Assembly: GCA_944326945.1 (NCBI GenBank)
Contig: CALVFY010000014.1
Location: forward strand, 1 to 58,901
Direction: 5' to 3'
From: an uncultured Rikenellaceae bacterium
Lineage (GTDB): Bacteria > Bacteroidota > Bacteroidia > Bacteroidales > Rikenellaceae
DNA length: 58,901 bases
The notes below the pieces were generated by a model that was not told the origin of the DNA, did not search any database, and saw only the letters and a list, made by a program, of their open reading frames with translations. This document shows positions 27,019 to 36,859 of this stretch, in pieces. Positions within the stretch are counted from its first letter, which is position 1, and every line of letters begins with the position of its first letter. The translations under genes were made by a program, and so were the position numbers.

Positions 27019-27762
27019 CTATTTTAGATTCTTTGCCAGAGGTTCGATCTTCTGTTCGCGGATGCCCTCGACGACTAACAATGCATAACGCTCCGCTCCG
27101 GCTACACAGAGATGAGTGTCGTCTTTCTTATCTGTTTTCAGATTGGGATAGTCGCTTTTGTTTACCCATAGATAGATGTTTTTGGAAGCTTCGGGACCCA
27201 TCTCCTGAATAAGGGCACGGGTCTTCTCGTCCATGTCGATCATCGGGGTACCGGTCTCTTTGGCCACTTGCCGGGTCGCTGCCGTATAGTGTTTGAGGGT
27301 ATTGATCAACTGACCTTGTGCGTCGAACTTACGGCGTACGATCGAGGTGAGCAGTACGGGTGTTGCCCCCTTGGCACGGGTTTCGTCGATATACCGTTTC
27401 AGATTCTTTTGGAATGTTTGCGGGTCGGAATAGACTTGGGGCTTGCTTTCTTTCTGGTCGTTGTGTCCGAATTGAATGAATACGAAATCTCCCGGCTTAA
27501 GTGTCCCGAGAATTTTGTCCCAATGACCCTGATCTCGGAAACTTTTCGTGCTGCGACCGTTCAGAGCCCGATTGTCTACGGTCACTCTCTTCTTGAAATG
27601 TTGTCCGAGTTTCTCGCCCCAACCTGTTTCGGGACGTGCATTATCGGTTTTTGTGGCACAGGTCGAATCGCCGATCAGATAAACCGTGATTCCTTTTTCG
27701 GGGGCTTTAGCCATGCCGTAACATCCTATCAGGACGATGAGGGCAAGTACAATTTTTTTCAT
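27019..27762 (-). CDS. Rhamnogalacturonan acetylesterase-like SGNH hydrolase (CE12)
   Basis: This 247-residue exported esterase has a signal peptide (about 1-19). The SGNH blocks are all present: nucleophile Ser33 in YLIGDST, the block II Gly near 69 (NRALNGRSTKSF), Asn101 in FGHNDQK, and the Asp214/His217 pair in DDTHL. NGRSTKSF and FGHNDQK are characteristic of the CE12 rhamnogalacturonan acetylesterases. It would remove acetyl groups from pectin backbones, helping the neighbouring PL9 lyase. It lies between PL9 and GH97, all on the minus strand. Confidence 0.88.
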   Translation of the reverse strand: MKKIVLALIVLIGCYGMAKAPEKGITVYLIGDSTCATKTDNARPETGWGEKLGQHFKKRVTVDNRALNGRSTKSFRDQGHWDKILGTLKPGDFVFIQFGHNDQKESKPQVYSDPQTFQKNLKRYIDETRAKGATPVLLTSIVRRKFDAQGQLINTLKHYTAATRQVAKETGTPMIDMDEKTRALIQEMGPEASKNIYLWVNKSDYPNLKTDKKDDTHLCVAGAERYALLVVEGIREQKIEPLAKNLK

Positions 27763-27884
27763 GGTGGTTAATCGTTTTATCGAGTATTTTTGTTCGTTTG
27801 TATTTTTGAGATCACAAAATAGTGATTTTCCCGCAGAAATCCATCGATTCGGCGGTTAAATACTCGGTTCTGTTCAGCCGACAA

Positions 27885-29531
27885 TCAGTTGCCGTATTCG
27901 AAGATACCCAGATCCGGATCCGATCCGGAGTAAGGCATGGGTGAGAGTTTGATCGCATTGTAGCGTCCCGGCAGAGGATATTCGCTCAATGCCGAAGTCT
28001 CTGCATAGGTGTCGATATCGGCTGTTGGTGCGCCCATGTCGATGAAAATGCTTCCGGCAGCCAATCTCCCGAAGCGGTCGGGAAGCGAGCCGTCTGCCTT
28101 GCGAGGGGCGCCGGCATCCTCTTCGGAGAGGGATATGAATTGTATTTTATAGGTATTGTACGAGGCTGTGGCATCGAACGGGGTCCATGATTTGCTTTTG
28201 TCTTTGATCTCGTTCCAGGAGTTATGATCGAATTGGCAGGTGGCAGGAGAGAACGTGTCCGGATTTTTTGCTCCGAATGAGATGCAGTTCCTGAACACGA
28301 ATTTCGTGCCGTGCATATTGATCTGGCGGAAGCCGAAATTGCTCAAATTTTTCGTGTTCCCGTTATTGAAAGCGATGCAGTTCTCTACATAGGCGCCATC
28401 CACATGATTGTTTTGGTCGAATCCCCAGCGCAGATTGTTGAATGAGATACAGTTACGCAGTACGTGGACGCCCCGGGAAAGGTGATTGTGGTTTTCCCAG
28501 TTGCTTCCTTGACTGAAGTAGCAGGCTCCTCCGATTTTGAAGCCGTTTCCGTTTCCGGCGAAGAGTTTTTCGGTCAGTTCATCTGCGTATTTGCCGGAGG
28601 TATAGAGACCCTCTTCTTTTTCCCATTGGATGCGTTCCCGATACATCTCTACGTAGTCGGTCCAGATGGAGGTTTTCCAGCACCAGCAGTTGATCATCTC
28701 CACACCGCCAGTTGCTTCGTAGAGATCCCATCCGTCATCCGAATTGCTCCATGCCCGGCAGTTGTAGTATTTGTTTCCTTTTCCCGGTTTGCATTTGGCG
28801 GCGAAACCGTCGGCGTTGGTTCCTGGTGTATGATCGCTTCCACCTCCTTTGTAGGTATGGTAGTCGAAATTCATGTAGGCATCGCAGTTGATATAGACGT
28901 TATGGGCACACGATTCGCCATCGGGATTGATGTCGTCACGATCCATCTTTTCGTTGCTGAATCCGATGAAGAAACCGGCACCTGAATTGTGGTGCGATAC
29001 ACAGTTTTCGTAAGTGTTGTGAGAAGCGTATTCGATTCGGAACCCATGGTTCCAGGCGTTTTTCAACTCCAGACCTTTCCAGTGTACATAATCCACGTCT
29101 TTATTGCGGATTCCTTCCGTATAGGGATTGCTTTCCGGACCGACCGCATATCGGCAGTTGATGACTGGTTTTTCGTCGGCATAGGCCCAGATACGAATCG
29201 GAGAAGAGGCTGTGGGTGAACCTTGGACCGATTTATTCAGGTCGATTCGGGCTCTGATATTATATTCTCCGCCTCGAAGGTAGAGTGTCCAACCCGGCCG
29301 GAGCTTGGATATGGCTGTCTTCAGATCGTAGGGACTTTCGAAAGTTCCTTCGTTGTTACTCCAACCGCCGGGTGCTGCATAGATCACATTTTCTTCGGTG
29401 GGAGGAGGAGTGATGTTCTCCCCGTCATTACCTCCGGAGTTGTCGTCCGTGTTGTTTTTGCCGCAAGCAGAGACTATGCCAAGCAATACCACGATCAGAA
29501 TGTGATGGCAGGAAAGACGAAAGATACTCAT
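27885..29531 (-). CDS. Pectate lyase, PL9 family, surface lipoprotein
   Basis: This 548-residue lipoprotein has its Cys near residue 23 (IVSAC), followed by an Asn/Asp/Gly-rich spacer, then a right-handed parallel beta-helix. The PL9 active site is complete by comparison with Pel9A: calcium ligands Asp241 (NADGFAAK) and Asp265, Asp266, Asp269 (DDGWD), with the same spacing as in Pel9A. The catalytic base is Lys332 in GNGNGFKIGG, here after a loop about 27 residues longer. It should cut polygalacturonate-type pectin by beta-elimination at the cell surface. It probably starts the PL9-CE12-GH97-DUF6250 transcript. Confidence 0.9.
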   Translation of the reverse strand: MSIFRLSCHHILIVVLLGIVSACGKNNTDDNSGGNDGENITPPPTEENVIYAAPGGWSNNEGTFESPYDLKTAISKLRPGWTLYLRGGEYNIRARIDLNKSVQGSPTASSPIRIWAYADEKPVINCRYAVGPESNPYTEGIRNKDVDYVHWKGLELKNAWNHGFRIEYASHNTYENCVSHHNSGAGFFIGFSNEKMDRDDINPDGESCAHNVYINCDAYMNFDYHTYKGGGSDHTPGTNADGFAAKCKPGKGNKYYNCRAWSNSDDGWDLYEATGGVEMINCWCWKTSIWTDYVEMYRERIQWEKEEGLYTSGKYADELTEKLFAGNGNGFKIGGACYFSQGSNWENHNHLSRGVHVLRNCISFNNLRWGFDQNNHVDGAYVENCIAFNNGNTKNLSNFGFRQINMHGTKFVFRNCISFGAKNPDTFSPATCQFDHNSWNEIKDKSKSWTPFDATASYNTYKIQFISLSEEDAGAPRKADGSLPDRFGRLAAGSIFIDMGAPTADIDTYAETSALSEYPLPGRYNAIKLSPMPYSGSDPDLGIFEYGN

Positions 29532-29584
29532 AGGTAATAGTTGTTGGGTTTATCGGGTTTGTACAGAGAATAGCGTGGGAAAAA

Positions 29585-29611
29585 ACAGGGTGGGAATGTC
29601 CCACCCTGTTC
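29585..29611 (-). terminator. Terminator after the DUF4957/DUF5123 lipoprotein gene
   Basis: A 12-bp stem (29585-29596 with 29600-29611) has a 3-nt loop. On the minus strand the stem runs into TTTTTT, so it separates the upstream lipoprotein gene from the pectate lyase gene, at least in part. Confidence 0.87.
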
Positions 29612-29630
29612 AGTAGTTAGTATGGTCGGA

Positions 29631-31658
29631 TTATTTCAACCATCTCGGGTCTCCTCGATCCTGATAGCCCTCCATAGGAGTATAGTCAGGGGAGAGCATA
29701 TTGATATCGCGGTTGGGGAACAATTCAGCTCCTGTTTGACCTGCCTTGTTGAAGTAAGTGCCCGTTCCTCCGCTGTTGAACGTGTCGGAAGAGCCAATGT
29801 TGGTTGCTTTGTCGGTGTTGACAGCTGAACATTTCCGTTGAAAGTCACGGGCTCCGTATCCCGGGCTACTGCTATTATATTTCATCTCTCCGAAGATACA
29901 TCTGTTTACAGTCAAAGGTACAGTCGCATCTGTTAATTTGTCGAAATTGATGAACTGTCGCCCACTGTTGCTGCTTGATGACATCCATAATCCTTCTGCT
30001 GGCATGGCAACACCGAAGCGATCGAATGTGCAATCTTCAATAATGACTCCTTGAGGTACGACATAAGGTGTGACGCATTTATTCCATTGAGCTTCGATCA
30101 GTCCGAAGTAAATGTAATACAGTGTACTATTTGTCATTTTAAAAGTACCTGTCATTTGAGCATTTGCATCGTCTTTTCCTCCTTGTAGGTGTACGATCGA
30201 ATTGTACCCTCCGTTGTTACGCCCGATATCGAAAATAACGCAGTCATTGATGGTGATGTCACCTACGCGGAATTTGGATGTGCCGAGAGAGGATTCGAGT
30301 CCGAATACATTGATGGAGTAATTTCTTACGGTACAGCCTTCCAATTCTACGGAATTGATCGTAATGTCACGACCGGTTGATGATCTGCTGAGACTCGAAC
30401 AGAGTAGTCTTCTGTTTGGTTCTACGGTGAGATCTTCAGCGCCATTGACCGGTTTCAGACCCGATATATCCAAGTTCTCAAATCTGATTTTATTGACTGT
30501 AATTTCGGTTTCATCACCGCCGATTACAAGAGATGCCAAATATATAGTGGGTCGGCTCTTTCCGGTAGTGCTGCTTGCAAGTCCGATCAGACTGATACTT
30601 TTTGTGACGTTGATATTTTCTGCTGAACAATCAAATATCAAATCGGCTGGCAAGTAGAATTTCGCTCCTTCTGCCGCATTTTCGATCTTTTCTTTCAGGG
30701 TTGCCGGATCGCTGACGATTTCTCCGTCGATCGTGTTGGTGATGACCTCGCTGGATTGACCCAATTCCTGATCGTCCCAATACAAAGTGGCCTTATAGGT
30801 ACTGCCACTGGTAAGTCCGGTGATCGTGGCCTGATGAGCACCTGTTTCGCTTAATTCCAGCTCTTTGGTGAACGGTCCGTCTGCTCCGCTAACCGATGTC
30901 AGCACGATTTTGTTTACAAACAGTTTTTCGTCCCAACTCAAGGTCGCAAAATCGAATCCGACATTGATATCAGTCACATAGTTATCTGCCGAAGGAACAG
31001 GTACGTCGATATATCCCAGATATTCCTCGCCCAAATAGAGTTTTGCCCGGTAGGTGACACCCGGAGTCAGACCCGGAAGAGTTACCGATTGAACCGAGAG
31101 AGCTTCCGAGTTCAGCGGGAATGTCAACTCCGGTGCAACGGATTCTTTGTCAGTAAGGACGATTTTGTCTGCATTGATTGCTTCGCTCCAGGTCAGAGTG
31201 ACGTAGTTATAACCCAACCTGCTCTCTTGGATGGGGTCAAAGAAGGGTGCTTCTTCGCCGGTCGTAGCTTCGCGATAGGAGTAATTGGAGTTTTTGGACG
31301 GATCGGCCGACAGGGTTTTCAGCCGGAAGTAGTAGGTCGTATAAGGTTCCAGGTCTTCGAATACCACATCGTATTCTGTTTTGTGTTTGTCGTCTTCGTC
31401 GGGAATATATTCCGGATTGACAGTCTTGAGAATATCCGAGAACTGTGCGTCGGAAGCCATGGTCACTTCATATCCGATGGCATCGGTCGATTGTGTCCAA
31501 TGCACGGTGATGGTATTGTATTCGGCCGTAGCTGTCGCTTTAGAGGGAACCATTAATTTATACGGAACCTCTGTTTCGTCGTCTTTACACCCCGGAAGCA
31601 TGGCGATCAGAGAGAACAAGGTTCCGATCATCAACAATTTTGTAGCAATTGTCTTCAT
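29631..31658 (-). CDS. Fibronectin-type III / DUF4957-DUF5123 surface lipoprotein
   Basis: This 675-residue lipoprotein has a lipobox (MLPGC, Cys near 24). Three fibronectin-type-III-like repeats (about 38-135, 137-225, 226-310) carry recurring features: VTLTW or ITVHW strands, and LEPYTTYYFRLKT or LTPGVTYRAKLY strands. The C-terminal half (about 320-675) is a parallel-beta-helix region of the DUF4957/DUF5123 type, closing in GDPRW. Such proteins accompany pectin utilisation loci and are thought to bind the polysaccharide at the surface. No lyase residues can be assigned. It precedes the PL9 gene, with a terminator in between. Confidence 0.78.
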   Translation of the reverse strand: MKTIATKLLMIGTLFSLIAMLPGCKDDETEVPYKLMVPSKATATAEYNTITVHWTQSTDAIGYEVTMASDAQFSDILKTVNPEYIPDEDDKHKTEYDVVFEDLEPYTTYYFRLKTLSADPSKNSNYSYREATTGEEAPFFDPIQESRLGYNYVTLTWSEAINADKIVLTDKESVAPELTFPLNSEALSVQSVTLPGLTPGVTYRAKLYLGEEYLGYIDVPVPSADNYVTDINVGFDFATLSWDEKLFVNKIVLTSVSGADGPFTKELELSETGAHQATITGLTSGSTYKATLYWDDQELGQSSEVITNTIDGEIVSDPATLKEKIENAAEGAKFYLPADLIFDCSAENINVTKSISLIGLASSTTGKSRPTIYLASLVIGGDETEITVNKIRFENLDISGLKPVNGAEDLTVEPNRRLLCSSLSRSSTGRDITINSVELEGCTVRNYSINVFGLESSLGTSKFRVGDITINDCVIFDIGRNNGGYNSIVHLQGGKDDANAQMTGTFKMTNSTLYYIYFGLIEAQWNKCVTPYVVPQGVIIEDCTFDRFGVAMPAEGLWMSSSSNSGRQFINFDKLTDATVPLTVNRCIFGEMKYNSSSPGYGARDFQRKCSAVNTDKATNIGSSDTFNSGGTGTYFNKAGQTGAELFPNRDINMLSPDYTPMEGYQDRGDPRWLK

Positions 31659-31852
31659 AGGTTAAGTGTTTTGGTTTTATTGAATAATATGATTTTTCAC
31701 ATTACAATATTAAGTATTGCCTTGTTAACGAAGGTTTGTTTTCTATCAAAAAAGGTTTGAAATCTGTTAAAGTGGCCCGGGAATGTCTTTTGTGGAATTT
31801 GGCGAATCGGCAAGAGAGAGGTTTCTTCAAAAGAGAATGTCCCTGTAATTTT

Positions 31853-31892
31853 AATAGGGGAAGCCGTTTCTAATAAAACGGCTTCCCCTATT
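31853..31892 (-). terminator. Hairpin after the GH2-like gene
   Basis: A 17-bp perfect stem (31853-31869 with 31876-31892) has a 6-nt loop and lies 41 nt after the GH2-like stop. The U-tract on the minus strand is interrupted (TTAAAATTA), so termination may be partial. The rest of the 274-nt gap up to 31658 shows only AT-rich leader sequence of the next gene. Confidence 0.75.
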
Positions 31893-31932
31893 AACTGTTA
31901 AGTATTCGCCCCCCTTTTGCGAGGGGATTGTG

Positions 31933-33864
31933 CTAACGGTAGGTGGCAGAGAAATTTTTTTCTACAACCAGTTGACGTTGTATGCTGTTATTTTCCTCTC
32001 GATCGTTCGATTTGCGGGAGGATGAACCTGCATTCGTTTCTTCCTTGGGCGTGTTTGTGTAGCGATAGGTCGCTGGAATTTCACGTTCCACGCGCAGGGT
32101 GATTTTCATCTGGGCTCCCGATTTGATCCGTTCGGGGAGAGGAATCGTGTAGTCGTTACTTGCTCCCGGAGCAAGGCGTACGGGGAGTGTTCCGTCGGCG
32201 ATTGTTTTTCGTCCCACTCGGATGGTATAGTGGACATCATTCTCTCCGAGAGAGGTCAGATCGTAATGATTCGAGATGGTGAATATTCCCTTCGAGGCAT
32301 CTTTGGCGCTGATGGAGACCGGCGACGAGATACTCAGATTTTCCGGAAGAGTGGGTGCGAAAACAAATCGCCGGTCACCCTTCTTGGAGGCGGGAATCGC
32401 ATCGCTGTTCCATTCGTCACCCACACCATTATAGATGACGGGGCGTTCGGTTTCGACCTGTTTCAGGGCCAGATAGCTTTCGTAGAGATTGTATCCGTTG
32501 GCGGAGTTGTCGGCCAGAGAGAAAAGAATGACCGAAGGATGGTTCTTGGAGGTGTAGTACATGGCCAGAGCCCTGTCTACATATGCGTCTCTCCAACGGG
32601 GATCGTTCGAGGGGGTGCCTCCCTTTTTACGGGAGTTGCCTGCCAGATGGGAGTCTATGCTGGCCTGGTTGCAGAGATAGAGGCCCAACTCGTCGCAGGC
32701 CCGGTAGAGGGTCTCGGCCTGTGGGTGATGCATCACTTTGATTGTATTCACTCCTTGTCGTTTCAGAGAGGTAAGTTCCCGGTAGAGGGTCGCAGAGTCA
32801 CCGGCAGGTGTGTATTCGACTGCCCGAAGCGGAAATTCCCGACCGTTGATTTGCAGTTTTCCCTCCTGCATGTGCACCTCCCGGAATCCGATTTCGAACG
32901 ATACATATTCCTGGAATCGTCCCTCGTATTGGGTTTTCAATTGCAGGGTGTAGAGATTGGGGGCTTCGTGACTCCAGGGCCGAATATCGGGCAGATTGGC
33001 ATAGAAACGTACCGTATCTTCCCGACGCAGATCGAAACGGGCGTCGCGATGACCGGATGAGATTGTCCGGCCGTCGGGGGCGATCAGTTCGTAGTAGACA
33101 TTGTACTCTTTGAAGTTGAGCAGGTGACTTTTGAGAATGACGCCCAGAGACAAGAGCCCGTTGCCGCCTTCCAGCCTGGTATCGGTCACGATATCGCGAA
33201 TGCGTACGCGGGGTTGTGCCACGATGTAGCTGCGATCGGGCATATGCAGGGTGGATGGAGTGTCGAAATTCTCGATCATCCGCCCCACGCTGTTCGCATA
33301 GGCAATCACTTCCAGTGTGTTGTTACCCTCTTTGGAGTGACGGGTCACATCGAATTCGGCGGGGGTATATCCATCTTGAGTATAAGCCACCTGTTGACCG
33401 TTGACCCTCACTTCGTAGGCTCCTCCCAGTGCGCCCAGTCGGAGAAACAGTTGTCGGTCCACCCACGCGAAGGGAACTTTGAACCGGGTCGAGTAACGCA
33501 TCCCCTCGAGTTTGCCTTCGCGGAAGGATTCGCCTTTCCATTTGCCTTCCAGGGGCTGGAGATAAAGTGAGGTGTCGCTTCGAGTCAGAGTCTCGGCGGC
33601 TGAGGCATAACAGAGTACCTCTCCACGAGGGGCGTCTTTCCCCGAGGTTACGGCTTCCGGATCGAGGGGCCAGGGTTGTTTGACCGGACGACTCTGTTCC
33701 GAATAGCGAAGCAGCGTGACCGAGGGTAGTTCCTGTGTCTTTTTGGCCGGTTTACGGGATGGAACGACGGACGCCGAAGATTGTCCGGTAACGGCGAGTG
33801 TGCCGGTGGCGAACATTCCCATAGAGGAGACCGTCAGTGCAGTAAAGAGAAGGGTACGAATCAT
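31933..33864 (-). CDS. GH2-like protein lacking catalytic residues (pseudo-beta-galactosidase)
   Basis: This 643-residue protein has an N-terminal signal-like segment and LacZ-type architecture: a sugar-binding domain (about 50-210), an immunoglobulin-like domain (about 215-330), a reduced TIM barrel (about 335-500) and a following beta domain (SPVSISAKDASKGIF). The acid/base motif SLGNES of LacZ appears as SLADNS, with Asn453 where Glu461 should be. The NRHEH and EYAH segments, the latter holding nucleophile Glu537, are missing. About 150 residues of barrel are absent after DEWNSDAI. The tail is Ser/Asn-rich and the small-chain domain is absent. It is probably a binding or scaffold protein, or a decayed enzyme. 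Confidence 0.8.
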   Translation of the reverse strand: MIRTLLFTALTVSSMGMFATGTLAVTGQSSASVVPSRKPAKKTQELPSVTLLRYSEQSRPVKQPWPLDPEAVTSGKDAPRGEVLCYASAAETLTRSDTSLYLQPLEGKWKGESFREGKLEGMRYSTRFKVPFAWVDRQLFLRLGALGGAYEVRVNGQQVAYTQDGYTPAEFDVTRHSKEGNNTLEVIAYANSVGRMIENFDTPSTLHMPDRSYIVAQPRVRIRDIVTDTRLEGGNGLLSLGVILKSHLLNFKEYNVYYELIAPDGRTISSGHRDARFDLRREDTVRFYANLPDIRPWSHEAPNLYTLQLKTQYEGRFQEYVSFEIGFREVHMQEGKLQINGREFPLRAVEYTPAGDSATLYRELTSLKRQGVNTIKVMHHPQAETLYRACDELGLYLCNQASIDSHLAGNSRKKGGTPSNDPRWRDAYVDRALAMYYTSKNHPSVILFSLADNSANGYNLYESYLALKQVETERPVIYNGVGDEWNSDAIPASKKGDRRFVFAPTLPENLSISSPVSISAKDASKGIFTISNHYDLTSLGENDVHYTIRVGRKTIADGTLPVRLAPGASNDYTIPLPERIKSGAQMKITLRVEREIPATYRYTNTPKEETNAGSSSRKSNDREENNSIQRQLVVEKNFSATYR

Positions 33865-33928
33865 CGGTTGAGAAAATTATGCTGCAAAGGTAATAAAAAG
33901 CCTGAATATATGGCGCAGAACAGACAAA

Positions 33929-33959
33929 AAGGACTGTCCTTGTGTAAAAGACAGTCCTT
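33929..33959 (-). terminator. Terminator of the malic enzyme gene
   Basis: A 10-bp stem (33929-33938 with 33950-33959) is followed on the minus strand by TTTTTG. Confidence 0.85.
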
Positions 33960-33991
33960 GCATGATCCGTTTGTGACGGGGAAAAGAGTAC

Positions 33992-36268
33992 CTATTCTCC
34001 GGCTTCGGCATTGGCTACGGCGATCGTTGCCAGATTGATGAGCGACCGTACGCTGGCTGTATCGGCAATCAGATAGACGCCTGCCGGCAGACCTACCAGA
34101 ATCGGTCCTGTAATTTCGGCATCGCCCAATTGTCCCATCAGTTTGTAGGAGATGTTGGCAGCCGAGAGGTTCGGGAAAATAAAGGTGTTCACATCGCGGT
34201 CGCCGATTTGATTGAAGGGGTAGAATTCGTTGCGGGTCTTCTTGTCGAGAGCGATGTCGGCCTTCATTTCGCCGTCCACGATGATCTCCGGATAGCGGTC
34301 ATGGAGTACCTCGACCGCTTTGGCCACTTTTGTCGCTTCGTATTCGTTGTCGGTTCCGAAGTTGGAGTGGGAGAGCATGGCGATGACCGGTTCGATTCCG
34401 AATCGTTTCACCGCGGCAGCCGTAGCCCGAGTGATGTCGACCAGCTCTTCAGACGTGGGATTGGTGTTGACAGCCATGTCGGAGAAGAACATGGGACCTT
34501 TCTTGGTGGTGACGATCACCATCGAGGCGAGTGTCTTGTTGGTCGATGAGGTGAACAGGGCTTTGACGGCTTCCAGCGCTTTGCTGTACCGACGGCTGTA
34601 GTTGAGTATCGAGGTGTCGGCGTCGCCGGCCACGACCATCATCAACGTAAACCAGTTGCGTTCCTTCATGTGCTTCATGGCTTCGTTCATGCTCAGACCG
34701 CGACGGCTGAACTTTTGATGCAACATGGCGGCGTAGCGTGCACGACGCGGAGTCTCCTCGTCGCTGCGGAAATCGAGAATTTCCATCCCCGTCAGATCCA
34801 CGTTGTTCTCGGCCGCCACTCGTTCGATCCGTTTGCGATCGCCCATCATGATCGGACGGGCCAGATGATCGGCCACCAGATGGGCGGCTGTTTTCAGCGT
34901 ATTGGGTTTGTCACCGTCGCTGAATACGATCCGCTTGAGCGGCGAATTGAGTACCTTCGAGCGGACATTACGCAACAATTTGTCGTTACGTCCCATACGT
35001 CCTTCCAATTCCTGTGCATAGGCATCCCAGTCTTCGATCTTCCGACGAGCCACGCCCGATTCGATGGCGGCCCGGGCTACGGCAATCGAGATGCAGACAA
35101 TCAACCGTGGGTCGAGAGCCTTCGGGATCAGATATTCGCGGCCGAATGAGATTCGGGTACTGTTATAGGCCGTTGCCACGATATCGGGTACGGGTTCTTT
35201 GGCCAGGGCTGCCAAAGCCCGTACAGCGGCGATCTTCATCTCTTCGTTGATGGCCGTAGCACGTACGTCGAGGGCTCCGCGGAAAATGTAGGGGAAACCG
35301 AGTACGTTGTTTACCTGGTTGGGGTAGTCCGAACGGCCCGTAGCGAAGATGATGTCGGGACGAGAATGCATGGCCGCCTCGTAGGAGATCTCCGGATTAG
35401 GATTGGCCAATGCAAAGACAATGGGATCCTTAGCCATGCTTTGAACCATCTCTTCACTCAGCACATCGGCCACGGAGAGTCCCAGGAATACATCGGCTCC
35501 TTTTATGGCTTCGGCCAGCGTGTGAATGTCACGCGAGGTGGCGAATTCCCGTTTGATCGGATTGAGGTCGGTACGCGACGTGGTGATGACCCCCTTGCTG
35601 TCACACATGATCAGATTTTCGGGACGAATGCCCAACCCAAAATAGAGACGTGAACAGGATACGGCTGCCGCACCGGCCCCGTTTACTACTACGGTTGTCG
35701 TTTCCGGTTTGCGGCCGGTCAGTTCCATGGCATTGAGCAATGCGGCGGCAGAGATGATCGCCGTTCCGTGTTGATCGTCGTGCATCACGGGGATCGAAAG
35801 TTCTTTTTTCAGACGGTCTTCGATCACGAAACATTCGGGAGCCTTGATGTCTTCGAGGTTGATGCCTCCGAAAGTGGGCGAAATATTTTTGACTGTTTCG
35901 ATAAATTCATCCGTGTTCTTTGTGTCGACCTCTATGTCGAATACATCGATATCTGCGAAGGTTTTGAACAGAAGGCCTTTCCCCTCCATGACAGGTTTGC
36001 CGGCCACGGCCCCGATGTCGCCCAGACCCAGCACGGCGGTTCCGTTGGAGATGACGGCTACCAGATTGCCTTTTGCGGTATATTTATAGGCGTCTTCCGG
36101 ATTTTTTTCTATCTCAAGACATGGTTCGGCTACTCCCGGAGAGTAAGCCAGCGAAAGGTCGTGTTGTGAACTGTACGGTTTGGTGGGGATGACCTCTATT
36201 TTCCCCGGTCTACCCTCCGAATGGTAATCGAGGGCCTCTTCCCTGCGGTTTTTTGGATTTGTATTCAT
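33992..36268 (-). CDS. maeB: NADP-type malic enzyme fused to a phosphotransacetylase domain
   Basis: This protein of about 758 residues has an N-terminal malic enzyme (about 15-400; [50 protein letters not shown]) and a C-terminal phosphate acetyl/butyryl transferase-like domain (about 425-750; [29 protein letters not shown]). It converts malate to pyruvate and CO2 in the cytosol. In MaeB the fused domain acts in regulation by acetyl-CoA rather than as an active transferase. I chose the ATG at 36268 ([11 protein letters not shown]). The longer frame reaches 36376 and would overlap the divergent gene. It is divergent to the HsdR_N-type gene. Confidence 0.93.
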   Translation of the reverse strand: MNTNPKNRREEALDYHSEGRPGKIEVIPTKPYSSQHDLSLAYSPGVAEPCLEIEKNPEDAYKYTAKGNLVAVISNGTAVLGLGDIGAVAGKPVMEGKGLLFKTFADIDVFDIEVDTKNTDEFIETVKNISPTFGGINLEDIKAPECFVIEDRLKKELSIPVMHDDQHGTAIISAAALLNAMELTGRKPETTTVVVNGAGAAAVSCSRLYFGLGIRPENLIMCDSKGVITTSRTDLNPIKREFATSRDIHTLAEAIKGADVFLGLSVADVLSEEMVQSMAKDPIVFALANPNPEISYEAAMHSRPDIIFATGRSDYPNQVNNVLGFPYIFRGALDVRATAINEEMKIAAVRALAALAKEPVPDIVATAYNSTRISFGREYLIPKALDPRLIVCISIAVARAAIESGVARRKIEDWDAYAQELEGRMGRNDKLLRNVRSKVLNSPLKRIVFSDGDKPNTLKTAAHLVADHLARPIMMGDRKRIERVAAENNVDLTGMEILDFRSDEETPRRARYAAMLHQKFSRRGLSMNEAMKHMKERNWFTLMMVVAGDADTSILNYSRRYSKALEAVKALFTSSTNKTLASMVIVTTKKGPMFFSDMAVNTNPTSEELVDITRATAAAVKRFGIEPVIAMLSHSNFGTDNEYEATKVAKAVEVLHDRYPEIIVDGEMKADIALDKKTRNEFYPFNQIGDRDVNTFIFPNLSAANISYKLMGQLGDAEITGPILVGLPAGVYLIADTASVRSLINLATIAVANAEAGE

Positions 36269-36364
36269 GAGATTTTTCTTATTTTTGTTTGTCTTTATTG
36301 AATGTTCAACTTCGAATTTTGATTTAGGCGAATTTGGGTACAAGGTAGTAAAAATTTTTGCAAG

Positions 36365-36859
36365 ATGAACCGGCATCCCCGACTTAATTTTCCCTCTTTT
36401 TCATTCCGCTTCATGCGACGGGGAGATGTGACTTATGTTTGGGATGAGATGCGGGGTCGGTGGCTGCAGCTCACTCCGGAAGAGTGGGTCCGTCGACATT
36501 TGATTCGTTTTCTGGTGGAATATTCAGGGGTCGATCGGCAGTATGTGGTTCAGGAATATCCGGTCGACATGCAGGGACAACCTCAGAGGGCCGATGTGGT
36601 GATATTCGCACCGGGGCGGAAGGGCGGGAATGGAGTCGTTTCGGAATGTAAACCGTTTCCTGTCTTGTTGGCCGAGTGTAAAGCGGCGGATATTCCGATT
36701 GACGATACGGTATTGGCTCAGGCGGTTCGTTACAATGCCAAGGTGGGTGCTCGTTACTTGTTGCTGACAAATGGTTTGAAGCATTACTGTTATGAGATCG
36801 ATGATATGGGCAACTATCGGACCCTGTCTGCTATGCCGGATATGAGTGTTTTCTATTGA
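36365..36859 (+). CDS. Orphan HsdR_N-type PD-(D/E)xK nuclease-fold protein
   Basis: This 164-residue protein corresponds to the N-terminal nuclease-fold domain of type I restriction subunit R, without the helicase motor. Asp77 in QRADVVIF and Glu104-x-Lys106 in LLAECKAA form the expected catalytic set, with a conserved Gln-rich helix (TVLAQAVRYN) after it. No hsdM or hsdS is nearby. Such single-domain proteins are widespread in Bacteroidota and their function is not established. DNA repair or recycling are possible roles, as is plain nuclease activity. The stop overlaps the next frame (TTGA). Confidence 0.8.
   Translation: MNRHPRLNFPSFSFRFMRRGDVTYVWDEMRGRWLQLTPEEWVRRHLIRFLVEYSGVDRQYVVQEYPVDMQGQPQRADVVIFAPGRKGGNGVVSECKPFPVLLAECKAADIPIDDTVLAQAVRYNAKVGARYLLLTNGLKHYCYEIDDMGNYRTLSAMPDMSVFY

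Noticed and set aside
22414..33864. Search for SusC/SusD, ECF sigma or hybrid sensor genes in the carbohydrate block
   Set aside because: No frame of suitable length or with TonB-plug, SusD or HTCS motifs is present on either strand.
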